A DNA stretch of 64,000 nucleotides from Hydrangea macrophylla (Eukaryota > Streptophyta > Magnoliopsida > Cornales > Hydrangeaceae), in contig CM066998.1 of assembly GCA_033977485.1 (NCBI GenBank), positions 56,014,274 through 56,078,273 of the forward strand, written 5' to 3'. The position numbers and the translations under genes are program-made. The notes under the pieces were generated by a model, which was not told the DNA's origin, searched no databases, and saw only the letters and a list, made by a program, of their open reading frames with translations. Below are positions 20,432 through 32,262 of the stretch, piece by piece; positions within the stretch are counted from its first letter, which is position 1; the number at the start of each line of letters is the position of its first letter.

Positions 20432-21018
20432 AGCTCTGTTTGGTTCATGGAATCTGTGAGGGAATCAAAAAAAGTAAAGGAAAACACGAAGGCTTTGTTT
20501 GGTTCTTGGATAAGTTGGATTTAGTGAGGGAAAAGAAAAGGGAAGCCAAAACAAGAAGAAGACTAGTTCCCTTGTGTTTTCCTTCATACTTAAATAACAT
20601 TATAAACTCAAAATTTCTAAAATATTATTGTAATATTTGAATAAAGGTGGGTAAATGTCTCACAATATTTAAAATGTTTAATTTATTTCTTAACTTGTTT
20701 CTCTTTTCTTTCCTATTTTTCTCATCGTTTTTCTTATTAACCAAACAAAGGAAATTATTTTCCTCCATGTTTTCTTTTCACTAAATCGAAGAACCAAACA
20801 AAGCCTAAGGAAAACTATTTCCCTTCTGTGAACTTAGTTAAGACTTAAGGAGTAAGGGACGTGACTCACAAAAAGCAAAAAAATTATGATTTAATTTTCA
20901 CCATATTTTCTTTTCCTTGTTAACCAAACGAAGAAAAACATTTTCTACATTGTTTCTTTTCTTTTCCCTCACAAAATCCATGAACCAAACTCACTAAATC
21001 CATGAACCAAACAGAGCC
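20432..21018. mobile_element. Nested pair of GCTCTGTTTGGTT MITEs in intron 6
   Basis: Outer ends GCTCTGTTTGGTTCATGG (20433) and its inverse ending at 21018 enclose a second pair: GGCTTTGTTTGGTTCTTGG (20491) and its inverse ending at 20805. The cores are A/G-rich on one side and T/C-rich on the other. A related terminus GGCGCTGTTTGGTTTGCAG at 20141 suggests a third copy just upstream. These insertions enlarge intron 6 to almost 1 kb. Confidence 0.6.
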
Positions 21019-21054
21019 TTACTTTCTCATCAAGATTATGTGGAATTTTTCCAG

Positions 21055-21364
21055 GCGTGGGCACTGTGGAGTTAGTGCAGACTGCAGAGTATTAGAGTTA
21101 ATGGATGAAGCACTGGCTGACTCATACTCCCAATTAGAAGCCATGAGATGCATACATGTCGGCCTTCTCTGTGTTCAGGAGCATCCCAAGGACAGGCCAA
21201 CGATGTCGGCTATAGTTTTCATGCTCAGCAGTGAAACAGATCTTCCACAACCGACACAACCCACATTCACATTCCAAAACTTCTTACGCTCTGATCTTCT
21301 GTTGGATTCCAACAATCCTTATTTAGCAAACGAGGTTATTGAATCAATAATCGTAGGGCGATGA
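21055..21364 (+). pseudogene. Exon 7: kinase C-lobe end, stop and frameshift
   Basis: After TTTTTCCAG, AWALWS joins GY of exon 6 correctly, but TAG follows at 21073-21075. The conserved remainder (LELMDEAL, CIHVGLLCVQEHPKDRP, SAIVFMLSSE) continues in another frame from about 21090 to the stop at 21364. So one frameshift and one stop lie within the first 40 bp. The far C-terminus is shortened compared with family members ending in an S-x-x-R-like tail. Confidence 0.75.
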
Positions 21365-21396
21365 TTGATGACTATGACATGCATGCTTTGTAAAAT

Positions 21397-21576
21397 GGGT
21401 AAGGCTACACCCACACCCATTTATCCACACTCTGATGTGGACTAGTAGAGAGAGGAGAGAGATTGTAAAGTGGTGTGGATCCCAGTAGACTCAATAGTCT
21501 CTTTCCTCCCCCCATTGGTCCACGTCAGGGTGTGAATGAATGGATGTGAAATTTAGGTGTGAGTCTAGCATTACTC
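21397..21576. mobile_element. GAGTAAT-family MITE with exact 9-bp TSD
   Basis: The inverted right end reads GAGTAATGCTAGACTCACAC; the left end GGGTAAGGCTACACCCACAC is its diverged partner. The exact 9-bp duplication TTGTAAAAT occurs at 21388-21396 and 21577-21585. It sits 30 bp downstream of the kinase stop codon, so it is probably in the old 3' UTR. Confidence 0.75.
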
Positions 21577-21585
21577 TTGTAAAAT

Positions 21586-22141
21586 CAATATATTCCTATA
21601 AGATTTAAATGTACTGTACTGTATGTTGGATGTGTAGTACTATTTTTGGAGATGAATGTTGTATGTAGAGAATAAATTGTTTAAATCTAAGTTTGATTGG
21701 GGGTGTTTGAGAGTAAATGGCTGTAGAGAGTAAAATGTGCACGTAGATAGAATTTCCCTATATTAAATTTTAGAATTTCCCTATGTTATAGAGTCCATTT
21801 GTGTGTTTGCTTATGCTTATGCTTGTGCGATTTTGATCTGGTAGAATTGCTTAAATGTAGAATTGCTTATTATGGTTTGGGTGTTTGGTTGATATATTGT
21901 GCAATTGGTCAAACATACAAAGAATCGTGAAAAGCACCTCCTCATCTGATTAACCTGAATGCATACTTAGTTTCCCATAACGGAGTTTGTCCCTCGCAAT
22001 TCTGGCAACCACAGTCTGTGAACTAATTTTCACCACCCAGATTTGCGATTTTGCCCAACAATTTAGAGACAATCAGGCTCATAGAATTTTTTTAGAATAC
22101 TATTATTTTCTCTCGTTTGAGTAAGAAATTAAGAAATTTGA
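21586..22141. other. Downstream flank of kinase copy 1
   Basis: A/T-rich sequence with GAGAGTAAATGGC and TTTGCTTATGCTTATGC short repeats; the latter resembles the partial MITE at 6472-6700. No gene, RNA or clear boundary seen. Confidence 0.5.
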
Positions 22142-22351
22142 GTAAGAGCATCTCTAACCCTTACTCAAATCCATATCAAATTAAATTTGAGTAAAAAACT
22201 TAATTTTTTTTTAATAAAGTCATCTTCATCCCTAAATGCATACCAACATTTGATTCACTGAATAGTGTTATTTCAATTTGGTATGAGATTTGGATAAAAT
22301 CACTTTGATATAAATTTGGTTCTAGGATTGGAGAGCATTTTAGGGGCTTTT
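22142..22351. mobile_element. Left part of a MITE split by the chromovirus
   Basis: GTAAGAGCATCTCTAACCC at 22142 pairs with the inverse of the sequence ending at about 34373 (GTAAGAGCATTTCCAATCC) on the far side of the 12 kb retrotransposon. Internal ACTCAAATCCATATCAAATT blocks recur at 13185, 14150, 42880 and 43505, so this is a multicopy family here. The remaining right part is 34316-34373. Confidence 0.6.
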
Positions 22352-23129
22352 TGTCACGCCCCGCAGTAACAGAAGTAGAGAAAATAAATTCATTTTTGGT
22401 CCCGTGGGCCATGACAGTTGAAAGTCACCACATTGTCCATAACCAAAGTTAAACTATCAGAGTAATGGATTAAACCACGCATTTGGAAAATTCTAAGTTC
22501 GATATATGAAATCGAAGTTCAATAGTACTAAACTATTACAAACCAAAGGTATTGACGGAAACATAAATACATTATTGCGACAATATACGCCGATATAAAT
22601 GTAACTATAACAGAAGTCTCTAAAACATAAACATAAACTAACTATGACACAACTTCCAGTCTTCAGCTTGCGTAGTAGTCAACACCAGCATAGTCTTCGT
22701 CATTGTAGGCTCCATCATCTTGGTCCCTGTCCATGTATGCATCTCCTGCATACTCATAACCTTGGCCAGCTGGACCTAGAATTTCTAGCGGCATAAATGT
22801 CGTCAGCTACGAAAGCCGAATTGAATGCAAATACTAACATAGTATCTATAGATTTGCAGTATACAAAACAGCAACATCAATAAAAGGATCATCTCATCGT
22901 TCGCATGCATGTATGCACCAACTCATTATATCGTAACGGACATCGTCCCAATCCAAATCTCATCATAACATAGACTCTTGGGTCCACATTAATCAAACAC
23001 GTAGTCCCAAACCTACGGTCTGTCAACCCTAGCACACAGTCCCATTTCCTTATGGCTACAATGCCTTGATCCACCCTAACCATCACGCCCAATTCACTTT
23101 TCCTTTCATAACGCATGTCTCTTAGTCTC

Positions 23130-24623
23130 TGTTGATCGGCGATGAATAGTTGTCGTATATAGTCCTAAAATTACGCTTTGTTATCCCATTTCATTTAATT
23201 ATTAAGTGTTTTTTAATAAGTATTCTATATTTTGTAGGCTTTGGAGCTTTACCATGAAAATGTACAAAAATTCAATGATTAGTGTCTTTAGAAGTCATTC
23301 TGGGCTCAAAAGGTGATTCCGGTGAAAGTTGAATGCAGTAGTAGCGTCGGTAAATTGCATTTTTAACAAGGAATACTTCGGATTTCGAAAATTTCTCCAA
23401 AGATATAAAATGTAGATCTTCGAGTTCCGGACGTGTGGCCGTAAACAGTGAGTCAATACAAAGTCTGAGTCAAAAGTTATCGCAATTCTACGATCGGTGC
23501 GTAAAGTTAAGAAAATCTGAGAAAAATGGAAAAATGCTCAGGTCACTGGAGCGACCGGCGTGCGGCCCTTTGAAAAAGTCAAAAACGCATATTTCGAGGT
23601 ACTGAAGAGCTCTGTGTGATCCAAATTGGCTGAATACGTCCAGAAACGTAAAAACAACTATTTTAGTGCGATTAGGTTTAAAAAAATCTCTTAAAACCTC
23701 CAAAATCTTTATAAATCCTATTCTAAATCAATTTTGTGGTTACACAACATTAGATACATCCATATACAACTAAAATTTCTGCCATTGAAGGGAGAGAAGC
23801 AAGGAGAAGAAGAAGAAGACCAAAGATTTCCACGGCCTCCTCCATTAACCTCTTGTCGTTCATCAATTCTATGGCCGCTTAAACCTAGATCTAGGGTTTC
23901 AATGAAACCCTAGCCAAGTAATAGGGTGTTATTTATGTTGTTCTTTTATTTTTATTATGTATGGATTATGATTAAATGTTTAGAGGATTTTTTATAATAA
24001 AATCAAACTTTATTGAATTAAATCGTTTCTTTCAAAATCTACTCTTGTCTTAAATCTATTTTGAATGTGATCTGCTCAATGATCTATATTTGCTGTGCTT
24101 GTATGGATAATTTACATGTAATGGTGCTTAATTGATTGTGATATCAAGTAGTTGAATAGTTCATGCCTAAGGAAGACGTAGTGTGCCACAACCCTAGTTT
24201 AGTGTGAGACAATCCGTGCTAACCGAAGATGAATTATGTTGATGCTTGAATCTTAATTATCTTTTGAATGAGGAATTGGGCTTGTAGCTACAATTCCCCA
24301 TTATCATCCAATGTAACAAGCTAATTGAATGCATAGATACCCTTATTACGAAGCTAGTGGTGGATTTGCAATCCTAGGTTCACTTTAAATATCGTTTACA
24401 ACAACCTTTTAATTGCTTCCATAATTTAGATTTATTTTCATTGATCTTAGTTTAATCAAAATCAAAATCAAAATCAAAATTCTATTTTCTTAATTAACTA
24501 GGTTTAGGTTTTAAAATTAAAGTGTCTTAGTATTTCAATCTATGTGGGTTCAACATTTACTTCCAGACTATAAATCTTAGAAAGTATAGCATACTTTTAT
24601 ATCTTGATTCTGACAAGATCATC
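23130..24623. mobile_element. ~1.5 kb insertion in the 3' LTR, probably another LTR
   Basis: The sequence before (GCATGTCTCTTAGTCTC) and after (GGTCATGGACTAA) is continuous in the other LTR at 32247-32270, so this block arrived later. It begins TGTTGATCGG and its last CA is at 24620-24621. It has no long open frame; it contains a leader-like GAAGAAGAAG stretch near 23800 and fourfold AATCAAAATCAAAATC near 24460. Size, TG/CA ends and lack of coding fit a solo LTR, but a clear 4-6 bp TSD is not visible. Confidence 0.55.
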
Positions 24624-25566
24624 GGTCATGGACTAAATTGACATATCCTTATGTCTCTCTCATGGACTAAAGCAATATTCCTTTAGTCTCTATCGGACTA
24701 AGTTTTGACAACCTCTAATACAATCCAGCCAACATGCCCAAATCACATCTCTTTCACAATTGTATTCCTTCTATTCTCGGTCATGGACTAAATTGACATC
24801 CCTTAGCCTCTGTCGGATCTCCCATCTCGGACCGAGGTGATGTTCCTTTAGCCTCTATCGGACTAGGTTCATGATGTATCCTTCTTAATCTCGGTCATGG
24901 ACTAAAGTGACATATTCCTATAGCCTCTATTCGGATCTCCCGTCCTTGTCATGGACTAACGTAATATTCCTTTAGCCGCTATCGGATTAAGATGACAACA
25001 CCGGCATAACCCTCAGTCTCGGCCTTGGACTAACGTGACCATGCCCTTGTCTCTATCAGATCTCTCATGTCTCGGTCATGGGCAAGGCAACATTCCGTTA
25101 GCCTCTATCGGACTAGGGTGCTAGCCACATTACTGTTCTTCCAAACCTGTATCCTTTAGTCTCTCTCGTAGACTAAGGCGACATCACCACGATATCCCTT
25201 AGCCTCTCGTATGGACTAAAGCGATACCAACCATATATCCCTTAGTCTCTCTCGTGGACTAAGGCGATGCTAGTACTATATCTCTTAGTCTCTTGCATAG
25301 ACTAAAACAATATAGGTCGTCCTCAACCCATACTTGTTTCCATAATATGTATCCCTAAGTCTCTCTCGTGGACTAAAGCGATTCCACCACTATATCTCAC
25401 AATCATGACTTTGTTTCCACAACGCGTATCCTTTAGTCTCTCTAATGGACTAAGGCGATGTACCACCCATACCATCGATATATCCCCTAGTCTCTCCCAT
25501 GGACTAAGGCAATATTTACGAATCTCACTGATATATCCCTTAATCTCTCCCGTGGACTAAGGCAAC
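24624..25566. repeat. Hairpin tandem array in the 3' LTR
   Basis: About twenty degenerate units spaced roughly 40-60 bp, each with TTAGTC, a short C/T-rich loop such as TCTCTCGTG, and GACTAA, followed by GGCGAT or similar. TTAGTC and GACTAA are exact inverse complements, so every unit can form a 6-bp stem. The same array is in the 5' LTR (32263-33204). Confidence 0.85.
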
Positions 25567-26715
25567 ATACGCATACCGCAACCCATATTGTAAGATCTTC
25601 GCAATCGTATTTTCCCACGCATCGATCATAAATAGTATCGACCTCCGTGGTCGATAGGCCTACTACTATGAACGTCGGCTTCTCAATTCAATTAACAATA
25701 TTATATCATCGGTTCCACTATTCAATGCATTAAATCCATTATTCATGAGTGTATTATTCCAATACAGCTTTCCCACATTAACGTATGATAATAAACAGAT
25801 TAATGGTTCATCAGGTATAAAACAACTAAACATTTAACATTTTGATATGTTCGATTGATTAAAGTCATTTCGATCGATTGAGGTAAAGCTAGGTTCGATC
25901 GATCGAAGTTACTTCGATTGATTGAGATCGGGCTGTGTTCGATCGCTCGAACGTTGTTCGATCGATTAAACGCAATATTATTCCAGAGTTGAACTGGACC
26001 TTCCTCGCATGTTTGGGGTTCATCTAATCTTGCCGAAACACATATAAACATACATATCTATGCTACTAAGTGAGTATAGGCACTCACCATTAGCGTCGAT
26101 GACACCGGCAAGCTCAGGGTGGCCGTGGGTCCTCGGGGTGATCTCCTCTTCTCTTTTTCTTTCTCCTTCTCTTTCAGCCTCTTCTTCTCCATCTCTTCCT
26201 TTCTCTCATTTGCTCCTACTTCTCTTCTCTTCTTCCCAGTCCAAGAGTGTGAGGGAGTGTTTATGTAAATATATATAAGAGTGTGTATATATATAATCTC
26301 TATATATATGTCTCTCTCTCTAACCCTCTCCAAGTTCAGCAACCCCAAAAGAGGGTGTATGTGATACATATATATATAGGTAGAAGGAAGTGCAGGTGGC
26401 AAAACACATATTCTGAAAATGCAGTGTTCGATTGATCAAAGTGAGTTTAATCGATTGACAACAGGTTGGTTAGGGTTCGATCAATTGAGAAGGGTTTAAT
26501 CGCTCAAGAAAAGGTGCCACATCATAATTCAAGTTGGCAGAGGTTCAAGCGATCGAAGTCGGTTCAATCAATTGAGAAATGAAACTCTCGATCGATTGAA
26601 GATTAGTCGATAGATCGATCGAAACTAAAATTTATAGGAAAGGTAAAGACAAGCACACTGAATCTTATTAATATCAAAAGGGTATAAAAGTACAACAAAA
26701 ATACAGGGTATTACA

Positions 26716-26730
26716 TCATCCCCCTTTAAA
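26716..26730 (-). other. Polypurine tract of the chromovirus
   Basis: On the minus strand TTTAAAGGGGGATGA lies immediately before the TGTAATACCC start of the 3' LTR. This is the standard position for the plus-strand primer. Confidence 0.8.
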
Positions 26731-26754
26731 TAAAGATTTCATCCCCGAAATCCA

Positions 26755-28202
26755 AACTAAGCATTGTTAAACAACTCCAGATACTTCTCACGCATATCCG
26801 ACTCTAATTCCCAAGATGCTTCTCCTTCGTCATGAAACTTCCACTGAATCTTTACCAACGGAATCTCTTTGTTCCTCAACTTCTTAATTCCTCAATCCAG
26901 AATTCGCACTGGTCCTTCATTGAATGACACATTGTCGTAAACCTCGATGTCCTCAAAGTTGATCTCATGACTCGGATTGTGAGCACACTTTCTCAACATA
27001 CTGACGTGAAATACGTTGTGTACTCCCGACATCTTAGGCGGCAATGCGAGTTTGTAGGCAACTTTTCCTACACGTTCGAGGATCTCAAACGATGTAATGA
27101 AATGTGGTGCCAGCTTTCCTCTCTTCTGACCAAATATGACAAGTCCTTGCACCGGAGATACCTTAAGTAGCACATGATCTCCAACACTGAATTCCAAACT
27201 CCTACGACGTTTATCCGCGTAACTCTTGTGTCTACTCTGTGTCGTACGCATCCTTTCTTTCACAATCTGGATCTTCTCGTTAGTTTCCTGACTAACTCTG
27301 GTCCAAGCAGTTGATTGTCTCTAACCTTTGCCCAACATAAAGATCAGCACGGTCTTCCATACAATGCCTCGAAGGATGCCATTCCTATGCTCGAATGGTG
27401 GCTGTTATTGTATGCAAATTCTATCAACGGTAGATGAGTTTTCCATGAGCTCTCAAAATCAATAACACATGCTCGAAGCATGTCTTACATTACTTGGTTA
27501 ACTCGTTCAGTCTGTCTATCAGTCTACGGGTGAAAGGTTGTGCTCAAGTTCAATGACATCCCTAAAGCTGTCTGTAGACTTTTCCAAAACTCTGCAGTAA
27601 ATCTTGAATCACGATCTGATATGATAGAGACTGGTACACCATGCAATCATACAACTTGTTGTATATACATTCAGCTTAAATGTTCAACTAGATACGACAT
27701 ACTATAAGCTATGAAATGCGCCAATTTGGTAAAGTCGGTCCACAACTACCCAATAACGTCTTGGTTTTGCTGAGATCTTGGCAATCCTACCACGAAATCC
27801 ATAGTTATATGTTCCCACTTCCATCCGGGAACTAGTAACGGTTGTAGAAATCCTGGAGGCTTCTGATGTTCCGCCTTCACTTACTTACACGTAAGACATT
27901 GAGATACGTGCTCAGCAGCTTCTCGCTTCATTCCTTCCCACCAGAAGTTCCTCTTCAAATATTTGTACATCTTTGTACCTCATGGGTTGATAGTCATTCG
28001 AACTTGTGCTCTTCGTCCAATATATCCTTCTAAGATCACCTTTATCCGGCACACAAAGTCTGCCTCTACATCTGAGTGCTCCATCCGAACCAATACTCCA
28101 ATTCTCTAGTTCTTTCACTGCATGGCTTGCGAACCATTCCTGAAGTCCTTTATTCTTCTTCTGTGCCTCCAAAATATAACTAATGAATGTTGGTTGCACC
28201 AT
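26755..28202 (-). pseudogene. Integrase with C-terminal chromodomain
   Basis: The best-preserved part is 26892-27263: an integrase C-terminal stretch (RRRSLEFSVGDHVLLKVSP, KLAPHFITSFEILERVG, VHNVFHVSMLRKC). It is followed, across a stop, by a chromodomain at about 26755-26925 (GPVRILD, KEIPLVKIQWKFH, EASWELESDM). This fusion defines chromoviruses; chromodomains bind histone marks and steer integration. The N-terminal part (27264-28202) is broken by many stops and frameshifts; only fragments such as the zinc-finger region near 27912-28202 are readable. Catalytic D-D-E residues were not confirmed. Confidence 0.75.
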
Positions 28203-28224
28203 GAGACATCCAAAGTGTCGTTCT

Positions 28225-28660
28225 TTACTTGGATCTAAGGCCCTGGATACCGAATTCAGCCAAAGTTTCTAATGCTTGCCACTCTTTGACCATAAGAAAA
28301 ACTATTATCATCCTCTTGGGTTTCCAACTCAATGCATCGGCCACTACGTTTGATTTCCTAGGGTGATATTGCAACATGAAATCGTAGTCCTTTAACAACT
28401 CCATCCAATATCGTTGCCTCATGTTCAACTCCCTTTGAGAGAATAAATATCTCAGACTCTTGTAATCCAAAAATAGGTCAAACTTCTCGCCATAGAGATA
28501 ATGTCTCCAAATCTTGAGAGCAAAGACAATAGCAGCTAGCTCGAGATCATGCATCTGATAATTCAACTCATGAGGTTTTAACTATCGTGATCCATATGCG
28601 ATTACATTTCCATCTTGCATTAGAACACATCCAAGCCCTTGGTGTTATGCGTCGGTATAG
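28225..28660 (-). pseudogene. RNase H domain
   Basis: [19 protein letters not shown] carries the conserved glutamate region of retrotransposon RNase [20 protein letters not shown] and [14 protein letters not shown] match the H-x-S-L-x-Y-x-F and N-V-V-A-D-A-L-S motifs; the usual D-H-K-S-L reads DYKSL. It is separated from reverse transcriptase by frame breaks around 28570-28780. Confidence 0.75.
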
Positions 28661-28780
28661 ATGGTGAACTGATCACCGCTCTTGGGTATCGCAAGCACTG
28701 GCAACGTATTCGATCTTTCCTTCAATTCCTAGAATGCGTGTTCATGCTTATACCCCATTTAAACTTCAAATCCTTCTTCG

Positions 28781-29560
28781 TTAGTCTGGTAAGAGGAGCT
28801 GTGATCTTGAGAATCCTTCCACGAATCTCCGATAGTATCCAGCCAAACTAAGAAAACTTCTGACTTCTGTTGCGGTGGTTGGTATATTCCAATCCAGAAC
28901 AACATCTGTCTTCGATGAATCTACGATTATTCCATCTTGTGAGATGACATGTCCTAGGAACTTGACCTCTTTCAACCAGAACTCACACTTACTGAACTTC
29001 AAATATAATTGGTTATCTCGAAGGGTCTGTAGTGCGATCCTTACATGTTCCTCATGTTCCCCCTTGGTCTTTGAGTAGATCAGAATATCGTCGATGAACA
29101 CGATAAGGAATTGGTCGAAGTAGGGTCTAAATACTCTGTTCATTAGGTCCATAAATACTACTAGGGCATTGGTTAATCAAAAAGACATAACCAAGAATTC
29201 ATAATGCCCGTACCTTATCCTGAAAGCAGTCTTTGGAATATCCTCTAGTCGAACTAACAGTTGGTGATATCTGGATCGTAGATTGATCTTCGAGAAAGTC
29301 GTCGCTCCTTGCAACTGATTAAACAAATCATTGATTCTAGGGAGTGGGTTCTTGTTCTTAATCGTGACCTTGTTGAGCTCCCTATAGTCGATACAAAGTC
29401 ACTGGATTCCATCCTTCTTCTTAACAAATAGCACTGGCACTCCCCAAGGCGACGTGCTGGGTCAAACAAACTTGAGATCTTCTAACTCCTGTACTTGTTT
29501 CTTCAGTTCTTGCATCTCCGCAGGTGCCATCCGATAAGGAGCCTTCGATTTCGGTAAGGT
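28781..29560 (-). pseudogene. Reverse transcriptase
   Basis: Readable motifs in order on the minus strand are a KKKDGIQ...[15 protein letters not shown] segment (with a stop), [20 protein letters not shown], the catalytic FIDDILIYS at about 29085, [20 protein letters not shown] and [17 protein letters not shown]. The two aspartates of the FIDD box are kept. At least three stops or frame changes interrupt it. Confidence 0.8.
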
Positions 29561-30080
29561 GCCGAGCACTAACTCGATACAGAAGTCAATCTCCCGCTTA
29601 GGTGGCAATCCAAGAATATTCTGGAACACATCCTCAAAGTCTCGGACTATAGGAATCTGTGCAATAGTGAGTGTAATAGTGAGTTCCGAACATGAGCTCT
29701 TGATAGTTGCCAAACGACTAGTGAGAAAAGCATCACTAGAGGGATTGCACTGAAAATCAAAAGGTTGACTTCCCGGTACTAGAAATGTAATCATCTTATT
29801 GGCACAATCCAACTTAGCACGAGACTTCGTGAGCCAATCAAATCCTAAGATGGTGTCAAATTCCTTCATTGACAAAACGATTAGATCTGTGGGAAAAATT
29901 CTATCCTCAAGTGTTAAGGCACAGTCCTTGCACACTTTCCCTAATCTTACGGTTACTCCCAAAGGTGATATCGCATTTAAGGATACATCAAGCACCTGGG
30001 GTACTAAACCCAAAAGTTTAACAATTCCAAAAGTAACAAACAAATTCGAAGTACCAGTATCAAATAGAACTTTAACTCGA
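29561..30080 (-). pseudogene. Aspartic protease and RT lead-in
   Basis: LFDTGTSNLFV at about 30048-30070 is an intact D-T-G active site. VRLGKVCKDCALTLEDRIFP, MKEFDTILGFDWL (the I-L-G-x-D-W-L motif) and SRAKLDC follow as in Tekay-type proteases. LVLGTLPKSKAPYRMAPAEM near 29520 leads into reverse transcriptase. Confidence 0.8.
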
Positions 30081-30149
30081 GTGTTGAATAACGTAAGAGT
30101 ACCTTCGATGTTCTACTATTTAGCCTCATCAAATACTGTGTTCTCTGGG

Positions 30150-31229
30150 ATGATTGCATTAAAACGAGCATGTCCGACTAGGCCCTGAGCAACTGGTCCC
30201 TTGTATCCCCCATGAGGTGCTTTTGCAGTTCTTACTCATGTGACCGCGCTTGCCACAGTTATAGCAGACAACCTTCTGATAATTCTGGTTCCTCGCAGCT
30301 CGGTAGCCCTTAGAAAAATGACCAGGTTTTTCACAGTTAAAACATCCACTAGTATTGCCTCCACTAGCAATGGGTAGTCCTTGCAGGGGAGGAGCTTGAT
30401 TCACATCATAGCAACTCTGGGAAAACACAGGTTGTGGCCTCCTTGCTCCAGTCCAGTTAAGCTTATTCCCTTGGAACCGCATCGGAGGTCTTGGTCCATG
30501 GTTACCCCTGGGTGGTAACCGATTCCCAAAACATCCTTGCTCCCAACCGTTGATATCCTCATGACCGACTGCCATTCCTACCATGGCTTTGAAGGTTTGA
30601 CCCTAATGATTCAAGGTCATCCGTTGTAGTGGCAGGGAAAGACCTTGGTGATACTGCCTATTCTTCTTCTCCGGGGTATCAATCATATGCAGGGCAAAAT
30701 GAGATAGCCATTTAAATTGCACCGTATACTCCCCCATGGTAAGGTTTCCTTACCTTAGCTCAATGAATTCTATCTCCTTCTTATTCCTTTCTGTCTGAGG
30801 AAAGAAATTTTCCAAAAATAGTCCCTTGAACGTGATCAGGGCATCCTTCCAGCCGCGTCTTCTCCCATGGTTGCTTTCTCCGATTCCCACCAATCAGTAG
30901 CTGCATAAGTCAACTGAAATGTCACTAGTCGACACTTCTTTAGCTCATTGCATCCCACTGTATCGAAGATTGCTTCCATCACTCATTGCCACTGTTCTGC
31001 TTGCCATGGCCCAATATTTTCATCAAACTTCTCCGGGCAAAAATGACAAAAAAGCTCCACGATTCTATCCTTAACTGGCCTCGGGGGTGGTCCGTGGTTA
31101 TTTCTGTTGTTCCCGTAGGGGTTGATCCGTTTCATTCTACGCACAAAGGCTTCGAACAATCCAATTGGATCAGCAGCTTGGGGTGCATGGGGGCATCTTC
31201 AATTTGAACGGGACGATTCTGAGTAGGCA
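30150..31229 (-). pseudogene. Gag with zinc knuckles
   Basis: A start ATG at 31229 (MPTQNRP) opens gag after the PBS, but stops follow within 35 codons and recur. Near 30240-30345 two CCHC knuckles can be read: CFNCEKPGHFSKG, whose last cysteine is replaced by glycine, and CYNCGKRGHMSKNC, intact. These bind the element RNA in the virus-like particle. Confidence 0.75.
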
Positions 31230-31470
31230 TTCCTGCCATCGATACAGTAAGGTTGGGTACCCATATAGACATCTCTCTGTTAGTCATCAACCCCAAAAAT
31301 AGTTATAGAAAGTAATTCAGAAATCAAACGTAATAGTTATAGCTATTACCATATTAATAGCAAAGTGAATAACTTCAAAACATCACTTAGAGTCAACCCC
31401 TATCTCATGGAATCTTAAGGTTGTAACTCAAGAAATGTGGGACAATTGGTGAATGCGACTACTAAACCAG

Positions 31471-31482
31471 GCTCTGATACCA
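31471..31482 (-). other. Primer-binding site, initiator Met-tRNA type
   Basis: Minus strand TGGTATCAGAGC, eight bases inside the 5' LTR end. This is the standard PBS of plant chromoviruses and many copia elements. Confidence 0.9.
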
Positions 31483-32262
31483 AAAATCCTATCACGCCCC
31501 GCAGTAGCAAAAATAGAAAAAATAAATTCCTTTTTGGACCCGTAAGCCATGACAGTTGAAGTCACCACATTGTCCATAACCAAAGTCAAACCATCAGAGT
31601 AATGAATTAAACCACGCATTTGGGAAATTCTAAGTTCGATATATGAAACCTAAGTTCAATACTAAACTATTACAAACCAAAGGTATCTGCGGAAACATAA
31701 ATAAAGTATTACGGCAACATACGCCGATATAAACGTAACTATAACAGAAGTCTCTAAAACATAAACATAAACTTACTATGGCATAACTTCCAATCTTCAA
31801 CTTTCGTAGTAGTCAGTAGTAGTCAGCACCAGCATAGCCTCCGTCATTGTAGGCTCCATCCTCGGGGTTCCTATCCATGTATGCATCTCCTGCATACTCA
31901 TAACCATAGCCAGCTGGATGTTGAATATCCAGCGGTATAAACGCCGTCAGCTACGAAAGCCCAGTGAATGCAAATACTAACAGAGTATCTATATATTTGC
32001 AGTATATAAAACAACATCAATAAAAGTATCATCTCATATGCATGTAAGTACCAACTCATTATATCGTAATGAACATCGTCCCAATCCAAATCTCATCATA
32101 ACATAGACTCTTGGGACCACATTAATCAGATATGTAGTCCCATACCTACGGTCTATCAACCCTGACACACAGTCCCATTTCCTTACAGCTACAATGCCTT
32201 GATCCACCCTAGCCATCACGCCCAATTCACTTTTCCTTTCATAACGCATGTCTCTTAATCTC

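Larger units (their letters stand above)
15687..21364 (+). pseudogene. G-type lectin S-receptor-like Ser/Thr kinase, degenerate copy 1 (whole locus)
   Basis: The locus has the seven-exon layout of plant S-domain receptor kinases: 15687-17016 (ectodomain), 17121-17231 (membrane segment), 17770-17945, 18491-18701, 19070-19307, 19919-20069 and 21055-21364 (kinase). These proteins sit in the plasma membrane and signal through the cytosolic kinase. Splice sites and phases fit throughout except the donor of exon 5, which reads CTAAGC instead of GTAAGC. The beta-3 lysine codon is GAA (18524-18526), the APE motif reads APA (codon 19935-19937), and the last exon has a TAG at 21073-21075 plus a frameshift. 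A truncated ectodomain protein from exons 1-2 remains conceivable. Confidence 0.85.
22352..26715 (-). repeat. 3' LTR of the chromovirus, with a nested insertion
   Basis: On the minus strand it runs TGTAATACCCTG (at 26715) to GGGGCGTGACA (at 22352). It aligns along its length with the 5' LTR except for the block 23130-24623. It carries the TTAGTC...GACTAA hairpin array and two clusters of TCGATCGATTGA-like motifs. Between these lies a probable promoter region rich in C/T and TATATA (26150-26380); I did not place a start site. Confidence 0.9.

Noticed and set aside
24624..25566. CRISPR-like regular repeats
   Set aside because: Plant nuclear DNA, variable unit length, no unique spacers, and the array is part of an LTR.
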